DNA from: Methanolobus zinderi
GTDB lineage: Archaea > Halobacteriota > Methanosarcinia > Methanosarcinales > Methanosarcinaceae
Length of the DNA stretch: 64,000 nucleotides
NCBI RefSeq assembly: GCF_013388255.1
Contig: NZ_CP058215.1
Location: forward strand, 1,116,001 to 1,180,000
Direction: 5' to 3'
Of the stretch, positions 36,859 through 45,077 are shown piece by piece; the stretch's first letter is position 1; each line of letters begins with the position of its first letter. The notes below the pieces were generated by a model. The model did not search any database, was not told the DNA's origin, and worked only from the letters and a program-made list of their open reading frames with translations. The position numbers and the translations under genes were made by a program.

Positions 36859-37812
36859 ATGAACATAAAGAAACTTTTTAACAATGAAGCTGGTGTTTCA
36901 CCTATTGTTGCAACCCTCGTTTTAGTGGTAGTTGCAATCGCCGGTGCAGCAGCAGTAGGAACCATAATGGGTTCATTCTCAAGCGACGTATCTGACAGTG
37001 CAAATGTTGGCGATGCAACTGGTGCAGCCTCAACAGAAATCCTTATTGCTGGTTCAACAACCGTCCAGCCTGTTTCTGAACTCCTCGCAGAAGCATACAT
37101 GGACGCACACCAGGGTGTAAAGGTATCAGTACAGGGCGGTGGATCCGGTGCTGGTGTATCATCCGTTGCAATGGGAATCAGCGACATTGGTGCAGCATCC
37201 AGAGCAGTCAAAGACAGTGAACTCGACAAATACCCAGACATCAAGACACACCAGATTGGTGGCAGTGCAGTAGTAATCATCGCAAACGACGATCTTACTG
37301 GTCTTGCAACCTACAATGTTACAAAGGCAGACCTTGCTGACCTTTACATCAACGATTCAAAAGCAATCGACGGTGTTACTGTAAAGGCATACCAGAGAGC
37401 TGAATCTTCCGGTACAGAAGACACATTCGTGGACTTCATCGGAGACGACATCAACGACTCCATAGAAGGTGCAGTAGGTAATGCAGGTGTCCTTGCAGCA
37501 GTACAGGAAGACACAACCGGTGTAGGATTTGTTGACTTCGGATTTGCTGACGGCGCTGACGATGTATTCATCATGGGTGTCAAAGACGGTTCATACGAAT
37601 TTGGCTCTGACGAAATCACAGCAGACGCAATCATGGATGAGTTCGGTGCTGACAACGAGTACTACCTCCACGATCTTACAAGGCCACTCAACTACCTTAC
37701 AAACGGTGAACCAACTGCAATGCAGCAGTCCTTCATTACCTTTGCAAGGTCCCCAGGAGCAACAGAATACTTCACAGAAGTAGGCTACTTCGCTCTTAAC
37801 GAGATCGCTTAA
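36859..37812 (+). CDS. pstS: Phosphate-binding protein PstS with type IV pilin N-terminus
   Basis: 317 residues from the ATG at 36859 (GGTG 6 nt upstream). Residues 1-35 are a class III (type IV pilin) signal: MNIKKLFNNEAG, then VSPIVATLVLVVVAIAGAAAVG, which matches the archaeal Pilin_N pattern cut by prepilin peptidase. From about residue 58 it is a PstS-type binding protein: IAGSTTVQPVSELLAEAY, VSVQGGGSGAGVSS, ISDIGAASRAVK and RAESSGTEDTFVDFI bind phosphate. The usual archaeal PstS has a lipoprotein or ordinary signal. The codon use is biased, fitting high expression. A terminator separates it from pstC. It should assemble as a phosphate-binding pilin, or be held in the membrane through its helix. 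Confidence 0.93.
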   Translation: MNIKKLFNNEAGVSPIVATLVLVVVAIAGAAAVGTIMGSFSSDVSDSANVGDATGAASTEILIAGSTTVQPVSELLAEAYMDAHQGVKVSVQGGGSGAGVSSVAMGISDIGAASRAVKDSELDKYPDIKTHQIGGSAVVIIANDDLTGLATYNVTKADLADLYINDSKAIDGVTVKAYQRAESSGTEDTFVDFIGDDINDSIEGAVGNAGVLAAVQEDTTGVGFVDFGFADGADDVFIMGVKDGSYEFGSDEITADAIMDEFGADNEYYLHDLTRPLNYLTNGEPTAMQQSFITFARSPGATEYFTEVGYFALNEIA

Positions 37813-37841
37813 ATAAATAGTTGAGAAATTAAAGCACATCA

Positions 37842-37876
37842 GATCTGTGTTGCCTGCAACACAGGTCTTTTTTTTT
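37842..37876 (+). terminator. Terminator or attenuator between pstS and pstC
   Basis: GATCTGTGTTGC (37842-37853) pairs with GCAACACAGGTC (37856-37867), 12 bp with one G-U pair and a 2-nt loop, followed by nine T. It would let pstS be expressed far above pstCA. Confidence 0.8.
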
Positions 37877-37899
37877 GTAATCTTAAAAACGAGGGGCAA

Positions 37900-38808
37900 A
37901 TGAACAATAAAAGATTGGATGACAGGTATCCTCAGTACTTTTTCTTCATGTGCGCATTTATTACAGTAAGTGTCGCAGTTTACTTTATTCTATTTATATT
38001 TAATACCGCAATGCCTACCTTTCAAAGTCAGGGTATCATTAATTTCTTAACAGGCACGGTCTGGAGCTATGACGATAACATTTATGGTATACGTACTTTT
38101 ATCGCAGGTACTATTGTCATAACCATCGTTAGTCTGATAATTGCAGTTCCAATAAGCGTTTTTACTGCAATATTCCTTTCAGAATACGCATCTTCAAACG
38201 TAGCTTCGACAATCAGACCCTTTATTGAACTGCTAGTAGGTATTCCTTCAGTGGTATATGGTATATTCGGATTGTTTGTACTTGAGAATTTTTTCCAGAA
38301 TAATATTGATCCACTGATCAGTGCATTGAGTTTTATTCCGATATTTGAAGATCTAACTCCCAACAGAGGCAATGGTGTACTTCTAGCGTCTACTGTGCTT
38401 GCTATAATGATACTCCCGACTATTACCTCTCTTTCCGAAAATGCGATGCGTTCAGTACCGTTTGATTACAGGGAAGCATCTTTTGCAATCGGGGCTACGC
38501 ACTGGGAAACAATAAAAAAAATAGTTCTACCCACTGCATCTCCTGGAATACTTACAGCCATTATTCTTGGTATGATGAGAGCAATGGGCGAAACCATGGC
38601 AATAGTCATGCTGCTTGGAAATGTCGGACATGTTCCTGGCTCTATTCTTGATACAGGTTATGCCATGACATCAAAAATACTCAATGACATTGGATATTAT
38701 TCTGCAATGGATGGACCCAGAAGTGCTCTTTTTGCAATAGCTGCCGTTCTTTTTGCTATTGAGATATTTTTTGTTGCAGCAGCTCGGAGGATAGGTGGTT
38801 CAAGATGA
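37900..38808 (+). CDS. pstC: Phosphate ABC transporter permease PstC
   Basis: 302 residues with six membrane helices. The conserved ABC-facing loop is present as REASFAIGATHWETIKKIVLP (around residue 200), and GVLLASTVLAIMILPT and MMRAMGETMA match PstC. It pairs with PstA to carry phosphate released by PstS. GAGGGG lies 6-8 nt before the ATG. Its end overlaps the pstA start by 4 nt (ATGA), so the two are coupled. No PstB ATPase follows. Confidence 0.95.
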   Translation: MNNKRLDDRYPQYFFFMCAFITVSVAVYFILFIFNTAMPTFQSQGIINFLTGTVWSYDDNIYGIRTFIAGTIVITIVSLIIAVPISVFTAIFLSEYASSNVASTIRPFIELLVGIPSVVYGIFGLFVLENFFQNNIDPLISALSFIPIFEDLTPNRGNGVLLASTVLAIMILPTITSLSENAMRSVPFDYREASFAIGATHWETIKKIVLPTASPGILTAIILGMMRAMGETMAIVMLLGNVGHVPGSILDTGYAMTSKILNDIGYYSAMDGPRSALFAIAAVLFAIEIFFVAAARRIGGSR

Positions 38809-39698
38809 ACATTCGTAGAATGGAAGGAACAATCTTTAAGGGAATTTCATATACTGCAGCTTCATTAACAATACTTGCACTTGTATTGATTCTTGGCAGA
38901 ATCACTCTGGAGGCAATTCCAAGTCTTTCACTTGAGATGATATTTACTCCTGAATCGGAAGCAGCAGGATTTGGTGGTGGCCTTGCAAATGCAATAATTG
39001 GCACTATCATACTTTCATTAGGTTCAACTTTGCTCGCAACTCCGTTTGCAGTAGGTACTGCAATTTACCTTAAAAGATATGCAGGTGACGGAAAATTTGT
39101 CCGCTTTTTCAGTTTCATGCTTGATGTGATGTCAGGAACACCTTCGATAGTTCTAGGTATCTTTGCTCTGCTTCTTCTTGTCTATTCGATGCGCACCATT
39201 ACCGGAGGTTTTTCAATGATATCCGGTATCATTGCACTCGCTATATTGATTTTACCTGTATTGGAAAGAGCATCAGAAGCTGCAATTGAATCCGTACCAA
39301 CTGAAATAGAGCATGCAAGTTATGCTCTTGGTGCAAATAAATGGGAAACAATTAAATTAATAACAATTCCATACGCTTTGAGTGGAATTCTTACAGGATT
39401 TGTTCTTAGTGTGGGACGTGCAGCAGAAGAATCGGCAGTTGTTATACTTTCAGCAGGCTATAGTCAGTTCATACCTGAATTTAAGACTCTTCCAAATGAA
39501 AAATTCCTTTTTGGAATTAAAATCTATCCTTTCCAGGATTTAATTGCAGCTTTACCTATCACCGTATATCATTCATTTGAGTTCCCACATATGATTGATC
39601 GTTCAGAAGGATTTGCTGCTGCATTTGTTCTGATTGCCATTGTAATGATCATTAATGCAATAGCCCGTCTGATTGTCTGGAGGCGCAGAATTGGGTAA
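38805..39698 (+). CDS. pstA: Phosphate ABC transporter permease PstA
   Basis: 297 residues, six membrane helices, with the EAA-type loop EHASYALGANKWETIKLITIP near residue 180, so it keeps the docking site for an ABC ATPase. The start overlaps pstC by ATGA and its last codons overlap the next gene, a secretion ATPase, by 8 nt. In most genomes pstB would follow here; in this locus a pilus motor does. Confidence 0.95.
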   Translation: MNIRRMEGTIFKGISYTAASLTILALVLILGRITLEAIPSLSLEMIFTPESEAAGFGGGLANAIIGTIILSLGSTLLATPFAVGTAIYLKRYAGDGKFVRFFSFMLDVMSGTPSIVLGIFALLLLVYSMRTITGGFSMISGIIALAILILPVLERASEAAIESVPTEIEHASYALGANKWETIKLITIPYALSGILTGFVLSVGRAAEESAVVILSAGYSQFIPEFKTLPNEKFLFGIKIYPFQDLIAALPITVYHSFEFPHMIDRSEGFAAAFVLIAIVMIINAIARLIVWRRRIG

Positions 39699-41829
39699 AC
39701 TGCGCTTAAAATCCAGATTGAGTGGAAGAAAACCACGCTCGGAACCAGATGATATTGAAGATAGCTCAGCTTATATTGAAGAGATTGAAGAGGAAACTAT
39801 TGAAGAAAGTGCAGATGACGGGGTAATTTCCACAAAAGAACATACGGTTAAAGAGGAAGTTATCTCTCTTCCGAAAGAATCCAATCCCGAAGATGGTTTT
39901 GACCATGCTATTATGGATTATATGGAAAATGATAGTACTTCTGTATCCGAAAAATCACAAATAGCTGAAGAGGAGCTCATAGAACCTACGGAAGAAAAGG
40001 AAGAAACACCTTCCAAAAAGAAAAGATTTGGTCTGAGCCTGGGTAGAAAGCGCAAAAAATCTTCTGTAGCTAAACAGGATACTAAAAAGGCAGAACCTCC
40101 AAAGGAAAAGGAAAAAGCAGACGTCAAGCCTGCAAAGAAGAAAAAAAAGTTCAGTCTCAACTTTGGAAGAAAAAAGAAATCTTCCGGTGAAAACACAGAT
40201 CAAGATGAATCAAACTCCGCAAACGGGCAGGGACAGGAATCCGCAAAGAAGTCCTCTTCTTCCCTTCTTAATAAGATTGAACAGATAATAACCCCCAAAC
40301 CCGAATCAATCGAAGAGATGGAATTCGTTGTCGGTGAATTATCCGTTCCTGCTCCCGGAGTTCCTCAAAAGGACGTTGATATCACCTATGAAGTGACACC
40401 TGGGTGTCAGTATGTGCATATCGGTTTTGAAGGTGAGTCACTGGTCTATAACTGTATGGAGCCACCCATGAGTGAAAGTGAGGAGGAGGCGTTTTACATC
40501 ATAAAGAATGCCTTTGACAAGATGGCACACTCTGAGATCCTGCTCGTGGAAGAAGAGGATCGTGTGGAAGCACTCAGGGACAGGTTCGAGCTTATCGTGG
40601 ACATCTACCGTCTGAAGCTCAGTGATACCCAGAAGGACAAATTCTTCTATTATTTGCATAAGAAGTACATGGGCTTTGACAGGATGGACCTGCTCATGAA
40701 AGATCCCTATATCGAGGATATCACCTGTAATGGTCCCTACACTCCGCTTTATGTCAATCACAGGGTCTACGGCTCGGTGGCCACGGATGTGGTCTACGAG
40801 GAGATAGAGCTCAACAACTTTGTCATGAGAATGGCACAGGCAGCAGGCAGGCATATCTCCGTGCTTGAGCCCATCAGGGACGCAACCCTTGTGGACGGAA
40901 GCCGTGCCAATCTGACACTCGGGAAAGAAGTAACGAAAAGAGGCTCGACCTTTACCATCAGGCGTTTCAAATCAAATCCGGTTTCCTGTATCGATCTGAT
41001 GAACTACAAAACATACGATTCAACAGTACTCGCCTATTTCTGGCTCATGGTGGAATACAAACGGTCCGTACTGGCAGCAGGTGGAACAGCATCCGGTAAG
41101 ACCACAACCCTCAACGCCCTCGGAGCCTTCATCCCGCCGGAGTACAAGATCGTGTCAATCGAGGATACCGCTGAGATGAACCTCATGCATCCCAACTGGA
41201 CCCAGTCCATCACAAGGGCCGGATTTGGTGGAAATGAAGGCGGGAAGTCTGCCGGAGATATCGAACTCTACGACCTCCTGAAAGCCGCACTGAGGCAGAG
41301 GCCTGAATACATCGTTGTCGGTGAGGTTCGTGGTGCTGAAGCTGGTACCCTTTTCCAGGCCATCTCAGTCGGTCACCCCTGTATGGGTACAATACACGCA
41401 GGTTCCATACATGAGTTGCTTTCGAGAGTGGAATCCGAACCCATGAACGTGCCAAGGAACCTCTTTGCCAGTGTGGATATGGTAATTTTCAATGCCATGA
41501 TAAAGGTCGGTGAACATTTCCTCAGGCGTGCACTGAGGATCGTGGAGATAGTGGAACTGGATTCTGAACGTGGTGATCTTATCACAAACCCGGTATTCAA
41601 ATGGAACCCTGTTACGGACGAATATGAGTATAGCGGCAGCAGTGCTCTTTTCGATGCTATATATGAGGAATTCGGTATCGACCAGTCGGAACTTGTACAG
41701 GAGATGAATATCAGGGCAAAATATCTTGAAAGCCTTGCAAGTGAAGGTATTACCGAATACGAGGCAGTTGCCAAAGCCATCAGGAAATATTCGAGACACA
41801 AGGATGAACTGATGGAGATGATGCATTAA
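39691..41829 (+). CDS. Type IV pilus/secretion ATPase with basic repeated tail
   Basis: 712 residues. TTG at 39691 is chosen as start because GGAGG lies 7 nt upstream and it overlaps the pstA stop (TTGGGTAA), suggesting translational coupling; an upstream TTG at 39673 is possible. The first 220 residues are low complexity, rich in Lys, Glu and Ser, and contain two related basic repeats, KKRFGLSLGRKRKKSS and KKKFSLNFGRKKKSS. The catalytic half has Walker A GGTASGKTTT, IVSIEDTAEMNLMHPNW, VVGEVRGAEAGTLF and HPCMGTIHAGS. It belongs with ArlI/TadA motors and powers the platform proteins encoded next. It is a paralogue of the acidic-tailed ATPase at 8.8 kb. Confidence 0.92.
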   Translation: MGKLRLKSRLSGRKPRSEPDDIEDSSAYIEEIEEETIEESADDGVISTKEHTVKEEVISLPKESNPEDGFDHAIMDYMENDSTSVSEKSQIAEEELIEPTEEKEETPSKKKRFGLSLGRKRKKSSVAKQDTKKAEPPKEKEKADVKPAKKKKKFSLNFGRKKKSSGENTDQDESNSANGQGQESAKKSSSSLLNKIEQIITPKPESIEEMEFVVGELSVPAPGVPQKDVDITYEVTPGCQYVHIGFEGESLVYNCMEPPMSESEEEAFYIIKNAFDKMAHSEILLVEEEDRVEALRDRFELIVDIYRLKLSDTQKDKFFYYLHKKYMGFDRMDLLMKDPYIEDITCNGPYTPLYVNHRVYGSVATDVVYEEIELNNFVMRMAQAAGRHISVLEPIRDATLVDGSRANLTLGKEVTKRGSTFTIRRFKSNPVSCIDLMNYKTYDSTVLAYFWLMVEYKRSVLAAGGTASGKTTTLNALGAFIPPEYKIVSIEDTAEMNLMHPNWTQSITRAGFGGNEGGKSAGDIELYDLLKAALRQRPEYIVVGEVRGAEAGTLFQAISVGHPCMGTIHAGSIHELLSRVESEPMNVPRNLFASVDMVIFNAMIKVGEHFLRRALRIVEIVELDSERGDLITNPVFKWNPVTDEYEYSGSSALFDAIYEEFGIDQSELVQEMNIRAKYLESLASEGITEYEAVAKAIRKYSRHKDELMEMMH

Positions 41830-41830
41830 A

Positions 41831-42748
41831 ATGGTCAGAACAGAAGATACTGATATTCATCAGGCTTTCAATGACGGTGCTACTAACAAGTACGTTGAGA
41901 AGTACAAGATGTTCTGCTATGTCTTCGGCAAACATATAGACAAAAAGCCGCAGAACGATATTGCGAAATCACTCTACCAGGCGGATATGATCATGACCCC
42001 TGGCATGTTCATGTCCCTGGCACTTGTAACAGCAGCACTGGCAACTGCAATAGTATTCATATTCTCTCTGATATTTTTCATGAATTCATCATCACCTCTG
42101 GTTTATATAAGCACCCTGACCTTTCTGACATTCGGACTGACAGTCAGTGGTTTTCCTTTCGTGCTCTATAACAAGATATCCAACAAGAATATGAACATCG
42201 AGCACGAGCTTCCGTTTACGCTTGGATACATGACCATCCTTGCAAGCTCGGGTTCCTCTCCCATGGATGTCATCAGAAAGGTGGCCATAGAGGATTACGG
42301 TGATGTTTCCACCGAATTTGGCAAGGTGATGTACCGTGTGGACGTTCTGGGTGAAGACGGTGTCAGCGCCATGAATCATCTCATCCGCAACACCTCTTCC
42401 GAATCCCTCAGGGCAATCTGTATCGATCTTGCCAATGCCATGCAATCCGGAGGTGGCCTGCGTACATACCTGGATATGAAATCCAGGGAACTCATGGACA
42501 TGAGAAGGAAGATGCAGCAGGAATTCGTTGATTCCCTGGGTGTGTACGGTGAAGGTTATCTCAGCGGGGTCGTAATGAGCGTCGTACTTGTGGTGCTGAT
42601 GATCGTGGTTACAAGTGCTCTTGGAATCGACCTTGGACCATTTACCGCGAAACAGATGTTCCAGTTCTTTGTCTACTTCATGCTGCCTTTCATAAACATC
42701 GTATTTCTAATTCTGCTTTGGATGAAATATTCAAGGAGCATTCTATGA
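41831..42748 (+). CDS. TadC/ArlJ-type pilus platform protein 1
   Basis: 305 residues. Two membrane helices (about 55-110) precede a type II secretion F domain (ELPFTLGYMTILASSGSSPMDVIRKVA) with the conserved helical hairpin, and two membrane helices close the protein. It starts 1 nt after the ATPase stop codon and its stop overlaps the next start as ATGA. It corresponds to the first half of the fused 726-residue protein at 6.6 kb. Confidence 0.9.
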   Translation: MVRTEDTDIHQAFNDGATNKYVEKYKMFCYVFGKHIDKKPQNDIAKSLYQADMIMTPGMFMSLALVTAALATAIVFIFSLIFFMNSSSPLVYISTLTFLTFGLTVSGFPFVLYNKISNKNMNIEHELPFTLGYMTILASSGSSPMDVIRKVAIEDYGDVSTEFGKVMYRVDVLGEDGVSAMNHLIRNTSSESLRAICIDLANAMQSGGGLRTYLDMKSRELMDMRRKMQQEFVDSLGVYGEGYLSGVVMSVVLVVLMIVVTSALGIDLGPFTAKQMFQFFVYFMLPFINIVFLILLWMKYSRSIL

Positions 42749-44112
42749 ACTTTGCCATGGATATTGAAAGATACCGTCTGATGATCCAGCGTCATGTGCA
42801 GATTCTGACAATACGCTATGATATCAAACGAGAGTATCTGACTCTGTGTGTGCCGATATTTGTTGCATTGATGATTCTGGCTATGGCCGTTCTCACAGGT
42901 CATACTTTTGTAACCGACGAAGCTGCAGGTGAGGTTGTAAGTGATGAAGAATCTGCAAGACAGGCTGCATATGAGCAGCTTGTAAAAGAAATGGAAGCTG
43001 CTGAGGCTGTGGAAAGAGGTGAGGTTTTACCCGCTGAGGAAGAAGAACCAGAACCACAACCTGAAGAAGAAAAATCCAAAGAGGATCTGGACCATATAAT
43101 GGTTTTTGCAATACTGGTTGCTATTATTCCGTACTCCATTGATTCCTATTTCCAGAAGAAACTTCTGCAAAAGAGGGAAGTGGCCTTCAGCGAACTGCTG
43201 TACAAGCTCTCCGAACTTATGCGGGGTGGTATCGATCCCGTAAAGGGTTTCATCAATCTGTCAAAGACCAACCTTGGTGTTATCACAAGCAATGCACAGG
43301 ATGCTGCATCTTCTATGGTTCTGGGTAAATCCTTCGAGGAATCCATGCACCGCATGTCGGATTCCATGAAAAGCCGCCTTGTTGCAAGGTATATTGATGT
43401 GGTTGTTCAGGCTGCATATACGGGTGGTAATGTTGCTGATCTGCTGTTTCGTACCTCGGAGGACATGAGGTCAGTTATATCTATCCAGAAAGAAAAGGAG
43501 ACCAATCTTAAACAGTACATAGTCATCTTCTATCTCGCCCAGGGTATCATAGTGATGCTCACATACATTCTTTCCACATCACTGCTTCCCCTGATCCAGG
43601 GTGTGGGTATGGAAATGCTCGGTGGCGCGGGACTTTCGGATATTGATTTCGAACGCGGCTTTTTCCATATGATCATACTTAACGCCCTCTTTGGAGGACT
43701 GATTATAGGTCAGATCACCGAAGGGGAGATAAAACACGGGTTCAAACACTCGGCAGTGCTCATAACCCTGAGCTATATTGCCTGTGTAACTCTTCTGCTT
43801 CCTGCAGGTGCCGGGGGTGCATATATTATTGATATCGTATCCGGTGATGGTCAGGAAGTGATGGGTGGTATTCCATTGCAAGAGCCAATAGTTTTTAATG
43901 TGACTGATATGGATGGAAATCCGGTTCCAGATACTTTTGTCAAGCTGTCAATATCGCCGGAAGGTGTGATAACAAGTTCCATGACCGAAGATGACGGTAC
44001 GGTATCAGTCTCGCCTGTACCCGGCTCTGAAGCCGGTACGTATATAGTGACTGCCGAGGCCGGAGAATCTAAAGGAACGGCAACCATTGTAGTTAAAGGA
44101 TTTGATGACTGA
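42745..44112 (+). CDS. TadC/ArlJ-type platform protein 2 with C-terminal Ig-like domain
   Basis: 455 residues from the ATG at 42745 (AAGGAG 6 nt upstream, ATGA overlap with platform 1). After one membrane helix comes an acidic external loop with a Glu/Pro-rich stretch (EEEEPEPQPEEEK), then a membrane helix, the type II secretion F domain (AFSELLYKLSELMRGGIDP), and further helices to about residue 370. The last 75 residues are an Ig-like or invasin-like beta domain (PIVFNVTDMDGNPVPDTFVKL to TIVVKGFDD), which by topology should face outside. Platform proteins normally end in a membrane helix, so this added domain is unusual and may contact the pilins or the S-layer. Confidence 0.88.
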   Translation: MNFAMDIERYRLMIQRHVQILTIRYDIKREYLTLCVPIFVALMILAMAVLTGHTFVTDEAAGEVVSDEESARQAAYEQLVKEMEAAEAVERGEVLPAEEEEPEPQPEEEKSKEDLDHIMVFAILVAIIPYSIDSYFQKKLLQKREVAFSELLYKLSELMRGGIDPVKGFINLSKTNLGVITSNAQDAASSMVLGKSFEESMHRMSDSMKSRLVARYIDVVVQAAYTGGNVADLLFRTSEDMRSVISIQKEKETNLKQYIVIFYLAQGIIVMLTYILSTSLLPLIQGVGMEMLGGAGLSDIDFERGFFHMIILNALFGGLIIGQITEGEIKHGFKHSAVLITLSYIACVTLLLPAGAGGAYIIDIVSGDGQEVMGGIPLQEPIVFNVTDMDGNPVPDTFVKLSISPEGVITSSMTEDDGTVSVSPVPGSEAGTYIVTAEAGESKGTATIVVKGFDD

Positions 44113-44278
44113 AATTTTAATTTTTACTTAAGTCCATTTCCTTTAGAAATTATTTATATAAGAGCGCCTGAACAGAAATATGTGGCAATATTTTTTGCGC
44201 CGTGTACATTGTGATTTATTGCTCTTATGAATTTAAGGATAGCAATATGTAAAAACAGAGAGTTCAAAGTCTGTAAAT

Positions 44279-44974
44279 TCAGCCAACCCTTTCCCTTGTA
44301 TCCATTGTGATTCCCTGGCTGGTCACATTGTAGGCTATCATTTTGTTTAAGGGGAGGCTTCCTTTCATTTTTGGGATATTGATGTACCTGTTTATTTTGC
44401 CACCGGTGTACTCGGTCCTGAACTGGATTACGCCGTCAACCATGGAGCGGATTATCTTTTCGGCTCTTTCCGGAAGTATCCCCATATCCGCCGAAAGAAG
44501 AAATGTTATGTTTGAATCCCTGCTGATATTGATGAGTGATTCGATGGCCTCGGAAATGATTTCGACTTCCTCATGAATGAACAATGAGGAGAACATGTCT
44601 ATAATGCATACATCGGCATCGGTTATGTTATGAAGCGGCCCTGCATCATCTCCGTAGAGCCTGTTACAGAGTTTATGCCTTTTGTAGCACATATCAAACA
44701 ATGCTACAGGTTCGGAAAAATTTCCTATGATGGTCAGTTTTTCGTCAAAATCCTGGATTCCGAAGTTATTCATTTCTTCGGCCAGTATCTTTTCCGAGCT
44801 TCGTGTAGAGATATAATACACTTTTTTTCCGATAGCCAGTGCATCGGAACATATTTTCTGGAAGAATACGCTTTTTACGTCTCCTATATCTTCCTCGATT
44901 AACAGTACCACATTTTGAGGTACGTTTTTAAGACCGAAGCTAGTTAGCACCATCAGATTCCTTAAAGCCATCAT
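44279..44974 (-). CDS. KaiC/ArlH-like RecA-fold protein with degenerate P-loop
   Basis: 231 residues with the strand and helix order of KaiC/ArlH proteins. Where Walker A should be it reads LLIEEDIGDVKSVFFQKI, that is only a trace of GxxGxGKS; the Walker B position reads ADVCIIDMFSSLF. Thus ATP binding by the usual loop is doubtful. ArlH is the ATP-sensing partner of the archaellum motor ArlI/ArlJ. This gene lies on the opposite strand between the platform genes and a pilin gene, and may be the equivalent regulator of this pilus. Its promoter faces the pilin gene promoter. Confidence 0.65.
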   Translation of the reverse strand: MMALRNLMVLTSFGLKNVPQNVVLLIEEDIGDVKSVFFQKICSDALAIGKKVYYISTRSSEKILAEEMNNFGIQDFDEKLTIIGNFSEPVALFDMCYKRHKLCNRLYGDDAGPLHNITDADVCIIDMFSSLFIHEEVEIISEAIESLINISRDSNITFLLSADMGILPERAEKIIRSMVDGVIQFRTEYTGGKINRYINIPKMKGSLPLNKMIAYNVTSQGITMDTRERVG

Positions 44975-45077
44975 TGCTTAAATCGTTTTGGAATAAAATC
45001 GCCATCTATAGACATTATGGAGTACTATATATATTACAGTAGTAAAGTATATAATTGCCAATATGCTTTAATCCACG

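Noticed and set aside
39673-39691. TTG at 39673 as start of the pilus ATPase
   Set aside because: The GGAGG site lies after it and 7 nt before the TTG at 39691, which also overlaps the pstA stop.
42893-43139. Minus-strand frames rich in Leu and Gln within the second platform gene
   Set aside because: They are shadows of the Glu/Pro-rich loop of the plus-strand gene.
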